A stretch of DNA of 64,000 nucleotides from Pseudomonas cavernae (GTDB taxonomy: Bacteria > Pseudomonadota > Gammaproteobacteria > Pseudomonadales > Pseudomonadaceae), in contig NZ_CP032419.1 of assembly GCF_003595175.1 (NCBI RefSeq), positions 806,001 to 870,000 of the forward strand. Direction: 5' to 3'. The notes beneath the pieces are model-generated. The model worked only from the letters and a program-made list of their open reading frames with translations, made no database searches and was not told where the DNA came from. Shown piece after piece: positions 43,575-52,783 of the stretch (position 1 is its first letter; every line of letters starts with the position of its first letter). The translations under genes and the position numbers were made by a program.

Positions 43575-43819
43575 CTGGCGTGCGCCACGGTGCGGCGCAC
43601 GCAGTCATCGGGCAGGGGACAAACGTGTTCTTGTGCGCCCGGCAATCCCGGCAATAGCATCTGCCCGACCCAAAACACCCTGGACCAATAGTTTTGATGT
43701 GCCGCAGCACCGGATGCTGTTTGCAGCGTTGGCGTGCTTGGCGTCAAGGGCTTCGCACCCCTTGAACCCGGGAAGCTCGTCTGGCCGCGTTGGCTCAGGA
43801 ACGAAGCGGCCCAATGAAA

Positions 43820-43851
43820 ACGGCCTGGCCCCCTTGCGGGAACCAGGCCGT
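43820..43851 (-). terminator. Terminator of the giant gene
   Basis: A 9-bp stem (ACGGCCTGG / CCAGGCCGT), extended by GGG/CCC pairs, is followed on the minus strand by TTTTC. It lies 17-48 bp after the stop at 43868. Confidence 0.75.
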
Positions 43852-43867
43852 CCACCCTCAATGGTGT

Positions 43868-46800
43868 TCAGACAATGTCAGTGCTTGCCATGTCGATCAC
43901 ACCGACCAACTGGATGATGTTGGTGATACCCGCGCCATCAGCATCCTGGGCCAGGTAGCCGTCGCCTCCGACCACGCCGAAGTAGTAGTCCGTCGTGCCG
44001 TCCAGCGCGGCATCGGCGGCGGCTGTGAACGCCGCCAGGTTGGTGGCCGGCGCCAGCACTTCGGTGTAGTTCGTTCCGGAACCCGCCGCCGTGAAGTCGA
44101 ACTTGTCAATGCCGCTGGCAAAGCCGCCATCGATGACAGTCATGACCATGGAGAGCAACCCGTCGACGTCGGTGTCGCCGATCACGAACGTGTCCGCATT
44201 CGCTGAGGCCGTCACGCCGTCGCCGCCAACAATCGTCACGTCCAGGGTCTGCGTGGCCGTCGCGTCACCGTCGGCATCCGTCAGCACCACATCGAAGGTC
44301 AGGTGGGCGTCCGGTGTCGTCGAGGTCACGAAGCCGATGTTGACGATCTTGATGGGCTCGTTATTCCCCTCAGTCGTGGCGCCGCCGAAAGCTATCTGGG
44401 CATTGGCTGTTGCGCCCTCACTCCCCGGAGTCGCGGGATTGTCGATGGCCCCATTGAGCTGGTACCCGGTTCCGCTTACGCCTTGGGTCGATGTCACCAC
44501 TTGCGCGCCCTGGATCGAGTAGTTCTCAGTGCCGAAGTTGTAGTCATTGCTCTCGAAGACCACGATGCCGTTTTGTGCCTTAGCCACGAATCCGTAGGCG
44601 GGCAGATTGGCATTGAAAACGTCGTCATTACCGGTTGAGTTTCCAACAATGAAGGTCCGATTGATGGTGTTCCCAAGGTCATCAACCAGCTTCAATACCA
44701 CCAGCATGTCTTTGCCGGCACCAGGGCCGGCCTGTGTGAACTCGATAAAGATCGCCTTGCTCGTGGCCCTGGGGTTGACCGGGTTGTCGGGGTCTGCCGA
44801 CGTTGCGAACCCCTTTGGATTTTCGGTGTAAAAGTCCAGATCAATCACCTCGTCCGATTGGAGCGTGTCGCTGGCAGCGCCAATCGAAGCCGATGAGACC
44901 GTGACATACCGTCGATCATTCGAGAACAAGCCTGCAACGCTGTCGTAAGCGAAGGTTTGGGGCGTCCCATTAATCACGCCGAATCCCTCGAACTGCACAA
45001 AGAAGTTGCTGGCAAGCGTCATCACCGAGACCGGCGGGTTCGATCCAACGGTCGCGGCTGAGTTGAGCGCATAGCCCTGAAGGGGGTTTCCAGGAGTCGA
45101 GGTATTCAGGATGCTGAAGCTCTCAATCTCCTGATCCAGTTTCAAGGTATAGGTGTCGGCCGCCTTGTCGAAGGTCAGCGTGCCGGTGGCGTTGGTGGTC
45201 GCTCCCTGCGCTGGATTGTTGGACACGTAGGTGAAGCCCACGTTGAACACCGCCTGGCTATCAGTCTCCGAGGCCCAACTCACCGATGTGTTGGTGATGA
45301 CGTTCGCACCCACCGTGACGCCCGTGAGGGCCACGGACAGGAAGTCGGAGTTCGGCGTGAGGCCCGCTGGATCACTGTAAGGCGCCACATGCTTGTCCGC
45401 GCCAATCGAGTAGGCGAAGACGCCCGTTCCACCGACATCCGTCACAGGCGGCTCGTTGCTGGTGTTCGCGTAGACCAGACTCGACTTGGCCGTCACGACC
45501 GGCGTGTCGTCATCGACGTTGATGGAGAGCGTGCCATCGGCCGTGTCGCCATCGCCATCGGTCACCCGGTAGGTGATGGTGAACGCCTGGTTATTCTCGG
45601 TCAGGCCCGCCGCATGGAGGATCGGGTTGTCTTGCGCCACCGTGTAGGCGCCGGTTCCCGGAACCAGCGTCAAGGTCAGGACTGTGGTCAGAACGCCGTT
45701 CTGGGTTTGCTTGACCAGCAGGCTGGTGCCCGACAGTTCATAGCTGAAGCCCGTGGGTGCGCCGTTCGTCCGGTACGCCACTGCCGCACCTTCGTCGTCC
45801 TCGCCAAATGCGTGGCCCAAGATGCCGCTGAGGTTGGCCGAGTTCGCATCGTCGTTCGAGCCGCCCGGGTTGCCGCCCGTGAGCGCATCGTCGTCGAGCA
45901 GTACCGTGTTGTTGGCTGACACCGTCGGCCCGTCGTCCTGGAAGTTGATGCCGTCGCCAATGCCGATGTTGTGGGTGGCCACATCGCCGTCGCCATCGGT
46001 CACCGTCACCACGGCATCGAGCTTGCCGGTCAGGTCGAGCTCTTCGTCGTAGTTGTTCGGGAAGTCCGGGTGCTTGATCGAGTCGTACTGCGCCACCGCG
46101 ACTTTGCCGTCGTTGTCGATCCTGATCGCGAAGATCACCGTGGCGCTGGCATTGCCGGCGCGCCCCGTCACATCGCCGTTGGCTTCCTTCCACAGATTGA
46201 TCTGCGTGCCGTCGGTCGTATCCAGGCCCGAGTCCGAGCCGTTGCCGTTGACGATGGACAGCGTTACCGCCGTCGTCGCGCCCTCGTCGTCCTCGCCCGT
46301 GCTGGTGGTGGTGTCGGCCAGATTCACACCCGCGACCGCGCCGATCGGTGTGCCGTAGGTGCCCCCGAACGGGTCGGTGGCGGGCGGCACGTCGTCGTCC
46401 TCGGCGTTGGCGTCGTTCGCATCCAGGCCCAGCGATTCGTCCAGCACCGCGTTGTCGGCCGTGCGCGCGATCTGCGCCGTCGGTCCGTCGTCCTGGAAGT
46501 TGATGCCGTCGCCAATGCCGATGTTGTGGGTGGCCACATCGCCGTCGCCATCGGTCACCGTCACCACGGCATCGAGCTTGCCGGTCAGGTCGAGCTCTTC
46601 GTCGTAGTTGTTCGGGAAGTCCGGGTGCTTGATCGAGTCGTACTGCGCCACCGCGACCTTGCCGTCGTTGTCGATCCTGATCGCGAAGATCACCGTGGCG
46701 CTGGCATTGCCCGCGCGCCCCGTCACATCGCCGTTGGCTTCCTTCCACAGATTGATCTGCGTGCCGTCGGTCGTGTCGAGGCCCGAATCCGAGCCGTTGC

Positions 46801-49800
46801 CGTTGACGATGGACAGCGTCACCGCCGTCGTCGCGCCCTCGTCGTCCTCGCCCGTGCTGGTGGTGGTGTCGGCGAGATTCACACCCGCGACCGCGCCGAT
46901 CGGCGCGCCGTAGGTGCCCGCGAACGGGTCGGTGGCGGGCGGCACGTCGTCGTCCTCGGCGTTGGCGTCGTTCGCATCCAGGCCCAGCGATTCGTCCAGC
47001 ACCGCGTTGTCGGCCGTGCGCGCGATCTGCGCCGTCGGCCCGTCGTCCTGGAAGTTGATGCCGTCGCCAATGCCGATGTTGTGGGTGGCCACATCGCCGT
47101 CGCCATCGGTCACCGTCACCACGGCATCGAGCTTGCCGGTCAGGTCAAGCTCTTCGTCGTAGTTGTTCGGGAAGTTCGGGTGCTTGATCGAGTCGTACTG
47201 CGCCACCGCGACCTTGCCGTCGTTGTCGATCCTGATCGCGAAGATCACCGTGGCGCTGGCATTGCCGGCGCGCCCCGTCACATCGCCGTTGGCTTCCTTC
47301 CACAGATTGATCTGCGTGCCGTCGGTCGTATCCAGGCCCGAGTCCGAGCCGTTGCCGTTGACGATGGACAGCGTTACCGCCGTCGTCGCGCCCTCGTCGT
47401 CCTCGCCCGTGCTGGTGGTGGTGTCGGCCAGATTCACACCCGCGACCGCGCCGATCGGTGTGCCGTAGGTGCCCCCGAACGGGTCGGTGGCGGGCGGCAC
47501 GTCGTCGTCCTCGGCGTTGGCGTCGTTCGCATCCAGGCCCAGCGATTCGTCCAGCACCGCGTTGTCGGCCGTGCGCGCGATCTGCGCCGTCGGTCCGTCG
47601 TCCTGGAAGTTGATGCCGTCGCCAATGCCGATGTTGTGGGTCGCCACATCGCCGTCGCCATCGGTCACCGTCACCACGGCATCGAGCTTGCCGGTCAGGT
47701 CAAGCTCTTCGTCGTAGTTGTTCGGGAAGTTCGGGTGCTTGATCGAGTCGTACTGCGCCACCGAGACCTTGCCGTCGTTGTCGATCCTGATCGCGAAGAT
47801 CACCGTGGCGCCGGCATTGCCCGCGCGCCCCGTCACATCGCCGTTGGCTTCCTTCCACAGGTTGATCTGCGTGCCGTCGGTCGTGTCGAGGCCCGAATCC
47901 GAGCCGTTGCCGTTGACGATGGACAGCGTCACCGCCGTCGTCGCGCCCTCGTCGTCCTCGCCCGTGCTGGTGGTGGTGTCGGCCAGGTTCACACCCGCGA
48001 CCGCGCCGATCGGTGCGCCGTAGGTGCCCGCGAACGGGTCGGTGGCGGGCGGCACGTCGTCGTCCTCGGCGTTGGCGTCGTTCGCATCCAGGCCCAGCGA
48101 TTCGTCCAGCACCGCGTTGTCGGCCGTGCGCGCGATCTGCGCCGTCGGCCCGTCGTCCTGGAAGTTGATGCCGTCGCCAATGCCGATGTTGTGGGTGGCC
48201 ACATCGCCGTCGCCATCGGTCACCGTCACCACGGCATCGAGCTTGCCGGTCAGGTCAAGCTCTTCGTCGTAGTTGTTCGGGAAGTCCGGGTGCTTGATCG
48301 AGTCGTACTGCGCCACCGCGACCTTGCCGTCGTTGTCGATCCTGATCGCGAAGATCACCGTGGCGCTGGCATTGCCCGCGCGCCCCGTCACATCGCCGTT
48401 GGCTTCCTTCCACAGATTGATCTGCGTGCCGTCGGTCGTATCGAGGCCCGAATCCGATCCGTTGCCGTTGACGATGGACAGCGTCACCGCCGTCGTCGCG
48501 CCCACGACATCGGTCCCGGTAGCCGTCGTCGTGTCGGCCAGATTCACGCCCGCGACCGCGCCGATCGGCGCGCCGTAGGAGCCCGCGAACGGGTCGGTGG
48601 CGGGCGGCACGTCGTCGTCCTCGGCGTTGGCGTCGTTCGCATCCACGCCCAGCGATTCGTCCAGCACCGCGTTGTCGGCCGTGCGCGCGATCTGCGCCGT
48701 CGGCCCGTCATCGTGGAACGTCAGCGCCGAGAACTGATTCGGTGTGACATTGGAATTGACCAGGGCGAAGCCGCCAATGTCGAAGGGGGCGTCGAAGTTG
48801 GTGTCGGTCGAACCGATGTTGTCGATCAGCACCCGGGAGTGTGGGCCGGCGGTGTTGTAGGCGATCAAGTCGTCGGCTTCCAGGCCTTTGATCACCACGG
48901 TGTCGGCGACGGAGAAGGTGACCGTGATGCCGCTCAACGTGGTGGGGGTCGTTCCAATAACGCCCTTGTCAAACACCAGGGTCTCACCCGGAACCGCATT
49001 CTTGCCGTGCCCGCTGGGCTGGGTGGTGATGGTGACCTTGGTGACGGCAACCGCCGTGTTGTTGTGCAGGTTGTCGATGAACGCAGTACCCGGATTGAAA
49101 GGCGTTGTGTAGGCGCTGATCTCCAGCGTGGATTTATCGCCCGAGGCCGACTGGACAACGGAAAAGCTGGCCCCATTGCTTTCGTAGAGCGAGGTGAAGG
49201 CGATGTTGGCCTCCACATCCGCTTCGTTCTGGTCCAGGTTGGGAACCGTGAAGTTGGTGTTGGCCCCCTTCGCGAAGGTGAAGTACAAGCCGGAGCCTTC
49301 CACGATTGACTGGTTGTTGGTGCCCAGGGTGGTGGGGCCGCCGCCCTGGCCGGTGTTGACGGTGTCGCCGCTGGTGATGGCGGAGGGATCGCTGGACTGG
49401 TTGATCGGGTTCTTGCCGGTGACGATGATCACCGCGTCGGTCGCGTTGGGGGTTCCATCGCCGTACATCAGGAACAGGTTCTGGCCTGAAGGCGCGCCTT
49501 GCAGCGAGAAGTCGCTGCGATTGCTGACCGTGACATGGAGATTGAACAGGCTCAAGGCGTCGTCGGGGTTGGTGGTATCCGGGTGCTTGATTTCCTCGTA
49601 CTGCACCAGCCAGACCTTGGAGCCTACGGCGTTCAGATCGGAGGTCTGGACGGCACCGGAAGCGTCCGTGGGTTGCAGGTACGCGGCGAAGACGACGTCG
49701 CCGGTGGGGTTTGCCGAGCCGTCGGCATTGGCCTTGCGGCCGAAAACGACGTTGTTCTCATCAATGCCTAGGTCGGCGCCCGTATAGCTGTAGAGGAAAA

Positions 49801-50164
49801 TTTTCGTGCCGTCGACGGTCAGCAGGGGGACGCCAGGCGCAGACAGTGCCTCTTCCCCAAGCAGCGGACCCCCCGTGGAATTGGTGAAGGCCAGATCGGT
49901 GACATCGGCCCCGAAACCGCTGAGCATGGAACTGCCATCAGGGTCGGTGGAGGTGCCGTTGCTCACGGATACGGTGGCGTTGATCCCGGTGAGATCATGC
50001 AGCACCACGGCACCCAAAAGAGTGTCGAATGCAGATACGCCGGTGTTGAGGAAGCCCAGACCATGTGCAACGTCGTTGCCTGTGAGGTCGCTGCCGCCGG
50101 CCGTCGCGTTCTGCGTACCCAACGTCTCGTCGATGATCAGTGTTCCGGTGATAGTGATAGCCAT
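43868..50164 (-). CDS. Giant repeat-rich secreted protein (T1SS-143/adhesin type)
   Basis: A 2098-residue acidic, Cys-free protein. After a ~480-residue N-terminal part come five ~185-residue units (about residues 485-1411), each opening DDGPTAQIARTADNAVLDESLG and closing DAVVTVTDGDGDVATHNIGIGDGINFQ. Such Asp/Gly-rich VTDGDGD units are typical of type I secreted giant proteins (T1SS-143/DUF5801 class) and probably bind calcium. Cadherin-like units and a C-terminal target region ending QLVGVIDMASTDIV follow. ATG 50164 (MAITITGTLII) has GGGAG seven bases upstream, better than the frame's earlier start. No type I exporter genes lie near. It is likely a surface adhesin or biofilm protein. Confidence 0.85.
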   Translation of the reverse strand: MAITITGTLIIDETLGTQNATAGGSDLTGNDVAHGLGFLNTGVSAFDTLLGAVVLHDLTGINATVSVSNGTSTDPDGSSMLSGFGADVTDLAFTNSTGGPLLGEEALSAPGVPLLTVDGTKIFLYSYTGADLGIDENNVVFGRKANADGSANPTGDVVFAAYLQPTDASGAVQTSDLNAVGSKVWLVQYEEIKHPDTTNPDDALSLFNLHVTVSNRSDFSLQGAPSGQNLFLMYGDGTPNATDAVIIVTGKNPINQSSDPSAITSGDTVNTGQGGGPTTLGTNNQSIVEGSGLYFTFAKGANTNFTVPNLDQNEADVEANIAFTSLYESNGASFSVVQSASGDKSTLEISAYTTPFNPGTAFIDNLHNNTAVAVTKVTITTQPSGHGKNAVPGETLVFDKGVIGTTPTTLSGITVTFSVADTVVIKGLEADDLIAYNTAGPHSRVLIDNIGSTDTNFDAPFDIGGFALVNSNVTPNQFSALTFHDDGPTAQIARTADNAVLDESLGVDANDANAEDDDVPPATDPFAGSYGAPIGAVAGVNLADTTTATGTDVVGATTAVTLSIVNGNGSDSGLDTTDGTQINLWKEANGDVTGRAGNASATVIFAIRIDNDGKVAVAQYDSIKHPDFPNNYDEELDLTGKLDAVVTVTDGDGDVATHNIGIGDGINFQDDGPTAQIARTADNAVLDESLGLDANDANAEDDDVPPATDPFAGTYGAPIGAVAGVNLADTTTSTGEDDEGATTAVTLSIVNGNGSDSGLDTTDGTQINLWKEANGDVTGRAGNAGATVIFAIRIDNDGKVSVAQYDSIKHPNFPNNYDEELDLTGKLDAVVTVTDGDGDVATHNIGIGDGINFQDDGPTAQIARTADNAVLDESLGLDANDANAEDDDVPPATDPFGGTYGTPIGAVAGVNLADTTTSTGEDDEGATTAVTLSIVNGNGSDSGLDTTDGTQINLWKEANGDVTGRAGNASATVIFAIRIDNDGKVAVAQYDSIKHPNFPNNYDEELDLTGKLDAVVTVTDGDGDVATHNIGIGDGINFQDDGPTAQIARTADNAVLDESLGLDANDANAEDDDVPPATDPFAGTYGAPIGAVAGVNLADTTTSTGEDDEGATTAVTLSIVNGNGSDSGLDTTDGTQINLWKEANGDVTGRAGNASATVIFAIRIDNDGKVAVAQYDSIKHPDFPNNYDEELDLTGKLDAVVTVTDGDGDVATHNIGIGDGINFQDDGPTAQIARTADNAVLDESLGLDANDANAEDDDVPPATDPFGGTYGTPIGAVAGVNLADTTTSTGEDDEGATTAVTLSIVNGNGSDSGLDTTDGTQINLWKEANGDVTGRAGNASATVIFAIRIDNDGKVAVAQYDSIKHPDFPNNYDEELDLTGKLDAVVTVTDGDGDVATHNIGIGDGINFQDDGPTVSANNTVLLDDDALTGGNPGGSNDDANSANLSGILGHAFGEDDEGAAVAYRTNGAPTGFSYELSGTSLLVKQTQNGVLTTVLTLTLVPGTGAYTVAQDNPILHAAGLTENNQAFTITYRVTDGDGDTADGTLSINVDDDTPVVTAKSSLVYANTSNEPPVTDVGGTGVFAYSIGADKHVAPYSDPAGLTPNSDFLSVALTGVTVGANVITNTSVSWASETDSQAVFNVGFTYVSNNPAQGATTNATGTLTFDKAADTYTLKLDQEIESFSILNTSTPGNPLQGYALNSAATVGSNPPVSVMTLASNFFVQFEGFGVINGTPQTFAYDSVAGLFSNDRRYVTVSSASIGAASDTLQSDEVIDLDFYTENPKGFATSADPDNPVNPRATSKAIFIEFTQAGPGAGKDMLVVLKLVDDLGNTINRTFIVGNSTGNDDVFNANLPAYGFVAKAQNGIVVFESNDYNFGTENYSIQGAQVVTSTQGVSGTGYQLNGAIDNPATPGSEGATANAQIAFGGATTEGNNEPIKIVNIGFVTSTTPDAHLTFDVVLTDADGDATATQTLDVTIVGGDGVTASANADTFVIGDTDVDGLLSMVMTVIDGGFASGIDKFDFTAAGSGTNYTEVLAPATNLAAFTAAADAALDGTTDYYFGVVGGDGYLAQDADGAGITNIIQLVGVIDMASTDIV
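45932..48710 (-). repeat. Five tandem 555-bp coding repeats
   Basis: The unit recurs with an exact 555-bp period (for example the same motif begins at 46053, 46608, 47163, 47718 and 48273). Copies are nearly identical at DNA level, including silent positions, except that the copy nearest the N-terminus differs around TTTATGTDVVGATTA. Confidence 0.9.
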
Positions 50165-50210
50165 GACTTTCTCCCGAGAAATTCCGGTCATCGAGGCCTG
50201 ACCGTTGACC

Positions 50211-50276
50211 TTTTTTTGCTACGGACGCCATTTTTTTGCCACGGACGCCATTTTTTGCTATGGGCGCCATTTTTTT
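50211..50276 (-). promoter_or_regulatory. Four phased A-tracts upstream of the giant gene
   Basis: Runs of six to seven A (on the minus strand) begin at 50211, 50231, 50251 and 50270, each within a ~20-bp unit GCCATTTTTTTGCNACGGAC. The 19-20-bp spacing is two helical turns, so the tract should be intrinsically bent. It lies 47-112 bp before the start codon, overlapping or just above the promoter. Confidence 0.7.
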
Positions 50277-50817
50277 GCTACAGGCCACGACTATGGATAA
50301 GCGCCGGGGATTGCGCATCGACCGATACTCCCAGCCGGGGTGGGAGTTTCAGACTACTTGGGCTGCGGAAACGGGATGTGGAAGCGATGGGGCGCCGCAC
50401 ATCCCATTGGTGAATGAGGACATGGCGCCGGTGCTCAACGCCGCCCGGGCTTTAACCGCCAGCGCGTCGAGCTGGACCTGAGCCAGTTCAGGCCGCCGGG
50501 TGCGGCTGGGCAGCTTTTTTGGCTGCGGCTAGTGCAGCCGTCCGGCCTAGCCCGCATTTTCAGCCAGGGGCCTACTGGAGTTCGAACTGCAAGCAGTGTT
50601 CGAGCAGGTCGCAGTGCAGCCACCTTTCATGCCGAAGGGGTCGACGCTGGGAGCCCGAGGGCGTAGTCGTCTGCCACGCGATAGGACGCAGGTGCGGAAC
50701 GCCCACTGGGGCAGGGGATGCTGCACCCCGGATTGCATCCGGGCTACGACCTTTCCAACACGTAACTGGGACAGAGCCAAAAGAAAATGGGGCCGTGCCT
50801 TGCTGTCATCGAGCCCC
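50277..50817. other. Spacer with direct-repeat copy B
   Basis: About 540 bp without a supportable gene. A plus-strand frame from 50293 (MDKRRGLRIDRYSQPGWEFQ) stops early and may be a gene remnant. The second half is repeat copy B and its 3' continuation. Confidence 0.4.
50523..50645 (+). repeat. Direct repeat copy B bounding the adhesin block
   Basis: The partner of 42296-42417 in direct orientation: the shared order GCNGCCGTCCGG, TTTTCA-CCAGG, GCCTA-TGGAGT, GGTCGCAGTGCAGC and TTTCATGCCGAAG is kept throughout. The two define an 8.2-kb segment. Confidence 0.65.
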
Positions 50818-51711
50818 CTAGGCGGGGAATTCGGCCAGCCAGTGCCTGGCAATCTCTTCCCGCTGGCAGATCCACACCGAGTCGTGGCCTTGCAGGTAAT
50901 CGAGAAAGCGCGCCAGCGCCAGCGCCCGTGCGGGGTGGCCGCTGATCCGGCCATGCAGGCCGACGCTCATCATCTTCGGACGGTGCGCGCCCTCCAGCCA
51001 CAGCAGGTCGAACGCATCCTTGAGCAGGCGGAAGAAGTCCTCCCCGGAAGCGAAACCGTTCGGCAGCAGATAGCGGGCGTCGTTGTTGACCAGGGTGTAG
51101 GGGATCACCAGGTGGGCGGGCGAACCTGGGAGCCAATAGGGCAGGTCATCGTTGTAGGCGTCCGAGCTGTAGAGCAGCCCGCCGTCCTCGCGCAACAGGC
51201 GACGGGTGTTCTGACTGACCCGCCCGGTGTACCAACCTATGGGGCGCTTGCCGCAGATCCGCTCGATCAGCTCGAGGGTCAGGCGGATATGGCGCCGCTC
51301 TTCGTCTTCGGGGATGTCGCGATAGTCCAGCCAACGGTAACCATGCCCGGCGACCTCGTGCCCGCCAGCGCCGAGCGCCTGGCCGATCTGCGGGTTGAGC
51401 TCCAGTGCCCGGCCGACGGCGAAGGCGGTCAGGGGCAGGCCGCGGGCGCTGAACAGCTCCAGGATGCGCCACACCCCTGCGCGCGAGCCGTATTCGTACA
51501 TGCCCTCGACGCTCAGGTCCCGCTCGCCCGTGCGCGGCGGGCGGCCCGGCAGCTCGTGGAGATAGGCCTCCGACTGGGCGTCACCATTGAGGATGCACGA
51601 CTCCGCACCCTCCTCGATGTTGAGCACGAACTGCACCGCGACGCGCGCCGCACCCGGCCAGCGCGGATGGGGTGGACAACCGCCGTAACCGACCAGATCG
51701 CGCGCGGCCAT
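50818..51711 (-). CDS. Polysaccharide-deacetylase-fold hydrolase (PuuE/allantoinase-like)
   Basis: A 297-residue NodB-fold protein of the PuuE branch. It has VAVQFVLNIEEGAESCILNGDAQSEAYLHELPG near the start, GHEVAGHGYRWLDYRDIPEDEERRHI with the metal-site histidines, IGWYTGRVSQNTRRLL and MMSVGLHGRISGHPARALALARFLDYL. Members include cofactor-independent allantoinase and uncharacterised urate-linked proteins. The start ATG 51711 overlaps the stop of the acetyltransferase gene (ATGA), so the pair form an operon. No other urate genes are present, so the substrate could be a different cyclic amide. Confidence 0.85.
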   Translation of the reverse strand: MAARDLVGYGGCPPHPRWPGAARVAVQFVLNIEEGAESCILNGDAQSEAYLHELPGRPPRTGERDLSVEGMYEYGSRAGVWRILELFSARGLPLTAFAVGRALELNPQIGQALGAGGHEVAGHGYRWLDYRDIPEDEERRHIRLTLELIERICGKRPIGWYTGRVSQNTRRLLREDGGLLYSSDAYNDDLPYWLPGSPAHLVIPYTLVNNDARYLLPNGFASGEDFFRLLKDAFDLLWLEGAHRPKMMSVGLHGRISGHPARALALARFLDYLQGHDSVWICQREEIARHWLAEFPA

Positions 51712-52583
51712 CAGCCCAGCTCGAAGGTGGTGACGCCGAAGACCCGCTCGTGCGCCAGAGCCGGCGGAGGGCCGAGGTACATGCGCGCGCAGCCGAACAC
51801 CTCGGCCATCCCATGTCGATGCACGAGCGCCAGCGCGGCGGGGTTGTTCTCCGGGGCGTCGAGGAACAGCGGGCCGCCCGCGGCGAAGCCTGCCAGCTGC
51901 GCGTAGAGGGCATTGGCCGTCAAGGCGTCGTCGGCGAACAAGGGGCCGATCTTGCAGCCTTCCCGGCAGCGCCGGACCACGCCGTATCCGCTCAGCCTCC
52001 CGGCGCGCCGGCAACCCAGGGCGAGCGCATCGGGTTGGGCTATCCACCCGCTGAGGAAGGTCGGGCGCGCGGCGGGGAAGCAGGTGCGGTCGTAATCGAG
52101 CACCCGGTCGAACGCAAAGGCAGCCAGCGGGACTATGTCCTGGCCGTCAACCGGCGAGGTTGCCGGACGTTCGGGGATCTCGGTACGAAAACGCAGGTTG
52201 CGATGGGAGAAGACGAAGCCACCCTTGGCGTAGTAGTCCTGCATCGCGAAGACGCCATCCATGCCGATGCTCGCACCTGGGTGCAGGCGGGCGAGGAGGC
52301 GTTCGCGGCGGGCGTGCCAGATGGCATTGCCGAGCCCGCGGCCGCGATATTCGGGCCGCACGATGAAGAAACCCATGAAGCCGAATTCGCCCTTGTAGGA
52401 CGTGATGGCACCGCCGCCGATCAGCTCGCCGTCAAGGTCCGCAGCGATGAAGGCCTCAGGGTCCGTAGCCCAGAACAGCTCGGCATCGTGAAGGCCGGGA
52501 TTCCAGCCCTCGCGTGCCGCCCAGCCGACGAGCTGGTCCAGCTCGGTGCGGGTCATGTTGCGTATTACCAGCTGATTCGACAC
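51711..52583 (-). CDS. GNAT acetyltransferase, two-domain
   Basis: A 290-residue protein. The N-terminal GNAT domain (~1-135) has acetyl-CoA motif FFIVRPEYRGRGLGNAIWHARRERLL and GGGAITSYKGEFGFMGFF. The C-terminal ~150 residues (GYGVVRRCREGCKIGPLFADDALTANALYAQL...GCARMYLGPPP) match the GNAT-like C-terminal domain DUF1248/Acetyltransf_18. It is upstream of, and overlapping with, the PuuE-like hydrolase. The acceptor is unknown, perhaps an amine released by that hydrolase. Confidence 0.85.
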   Translation of the reverse strand: MSNQLVIRNMTRTELDQLVGWAAREGWNPGLHDAELFWATDPEAFIAADLDGELIGGGAITSYKGEFGFMGFFIVRPEYRGRGLGNAIWHARRERLLARLHPGASIGMDGVFAMQDYYAKGGFVFSHRNLRFRTEIPERPATSPVDGQDIVPLAAFAFDRVLDYDRTCFPAARPTFLSGWIAQPDALALGCRRAGRLSGYGVVRRCREGCKIGPLFADDALTANALYAQLAGFAAGGPLFLDAPENNPAALALVHRHGMAEVFGCARMYLGPPPALAHERVFGVTTFELG

Positions 52584-52783
52584 CGCGAGGTTCTCCTCAG
52601 TCGCTAGTCGAGCGTGCGGTCCATCCCCGGGGCCGGGGGATATCAGGGTGCGTGCAATCCGGAAGACCGGTGCCGGACGACCGGCGCAAGCGGGCCGCTA
52701 TGGCGTGAGCCCTGTCTGGTCCGAATCTTTTTGGTATAGCGTCAACTCAAGTATCGATCCAGGCCATCGCAGGCAGGGACACC

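Noticed and set aside
45971..49309. A 1112-codon plus-strand open frame opposite the giant gene
   Set aside because: It is the exact antisense of the repeat region. Its protein is Val/Arg/Asp/His-rich with no fold signals, and it exists because the minus-strand repeats lack stops in that register.
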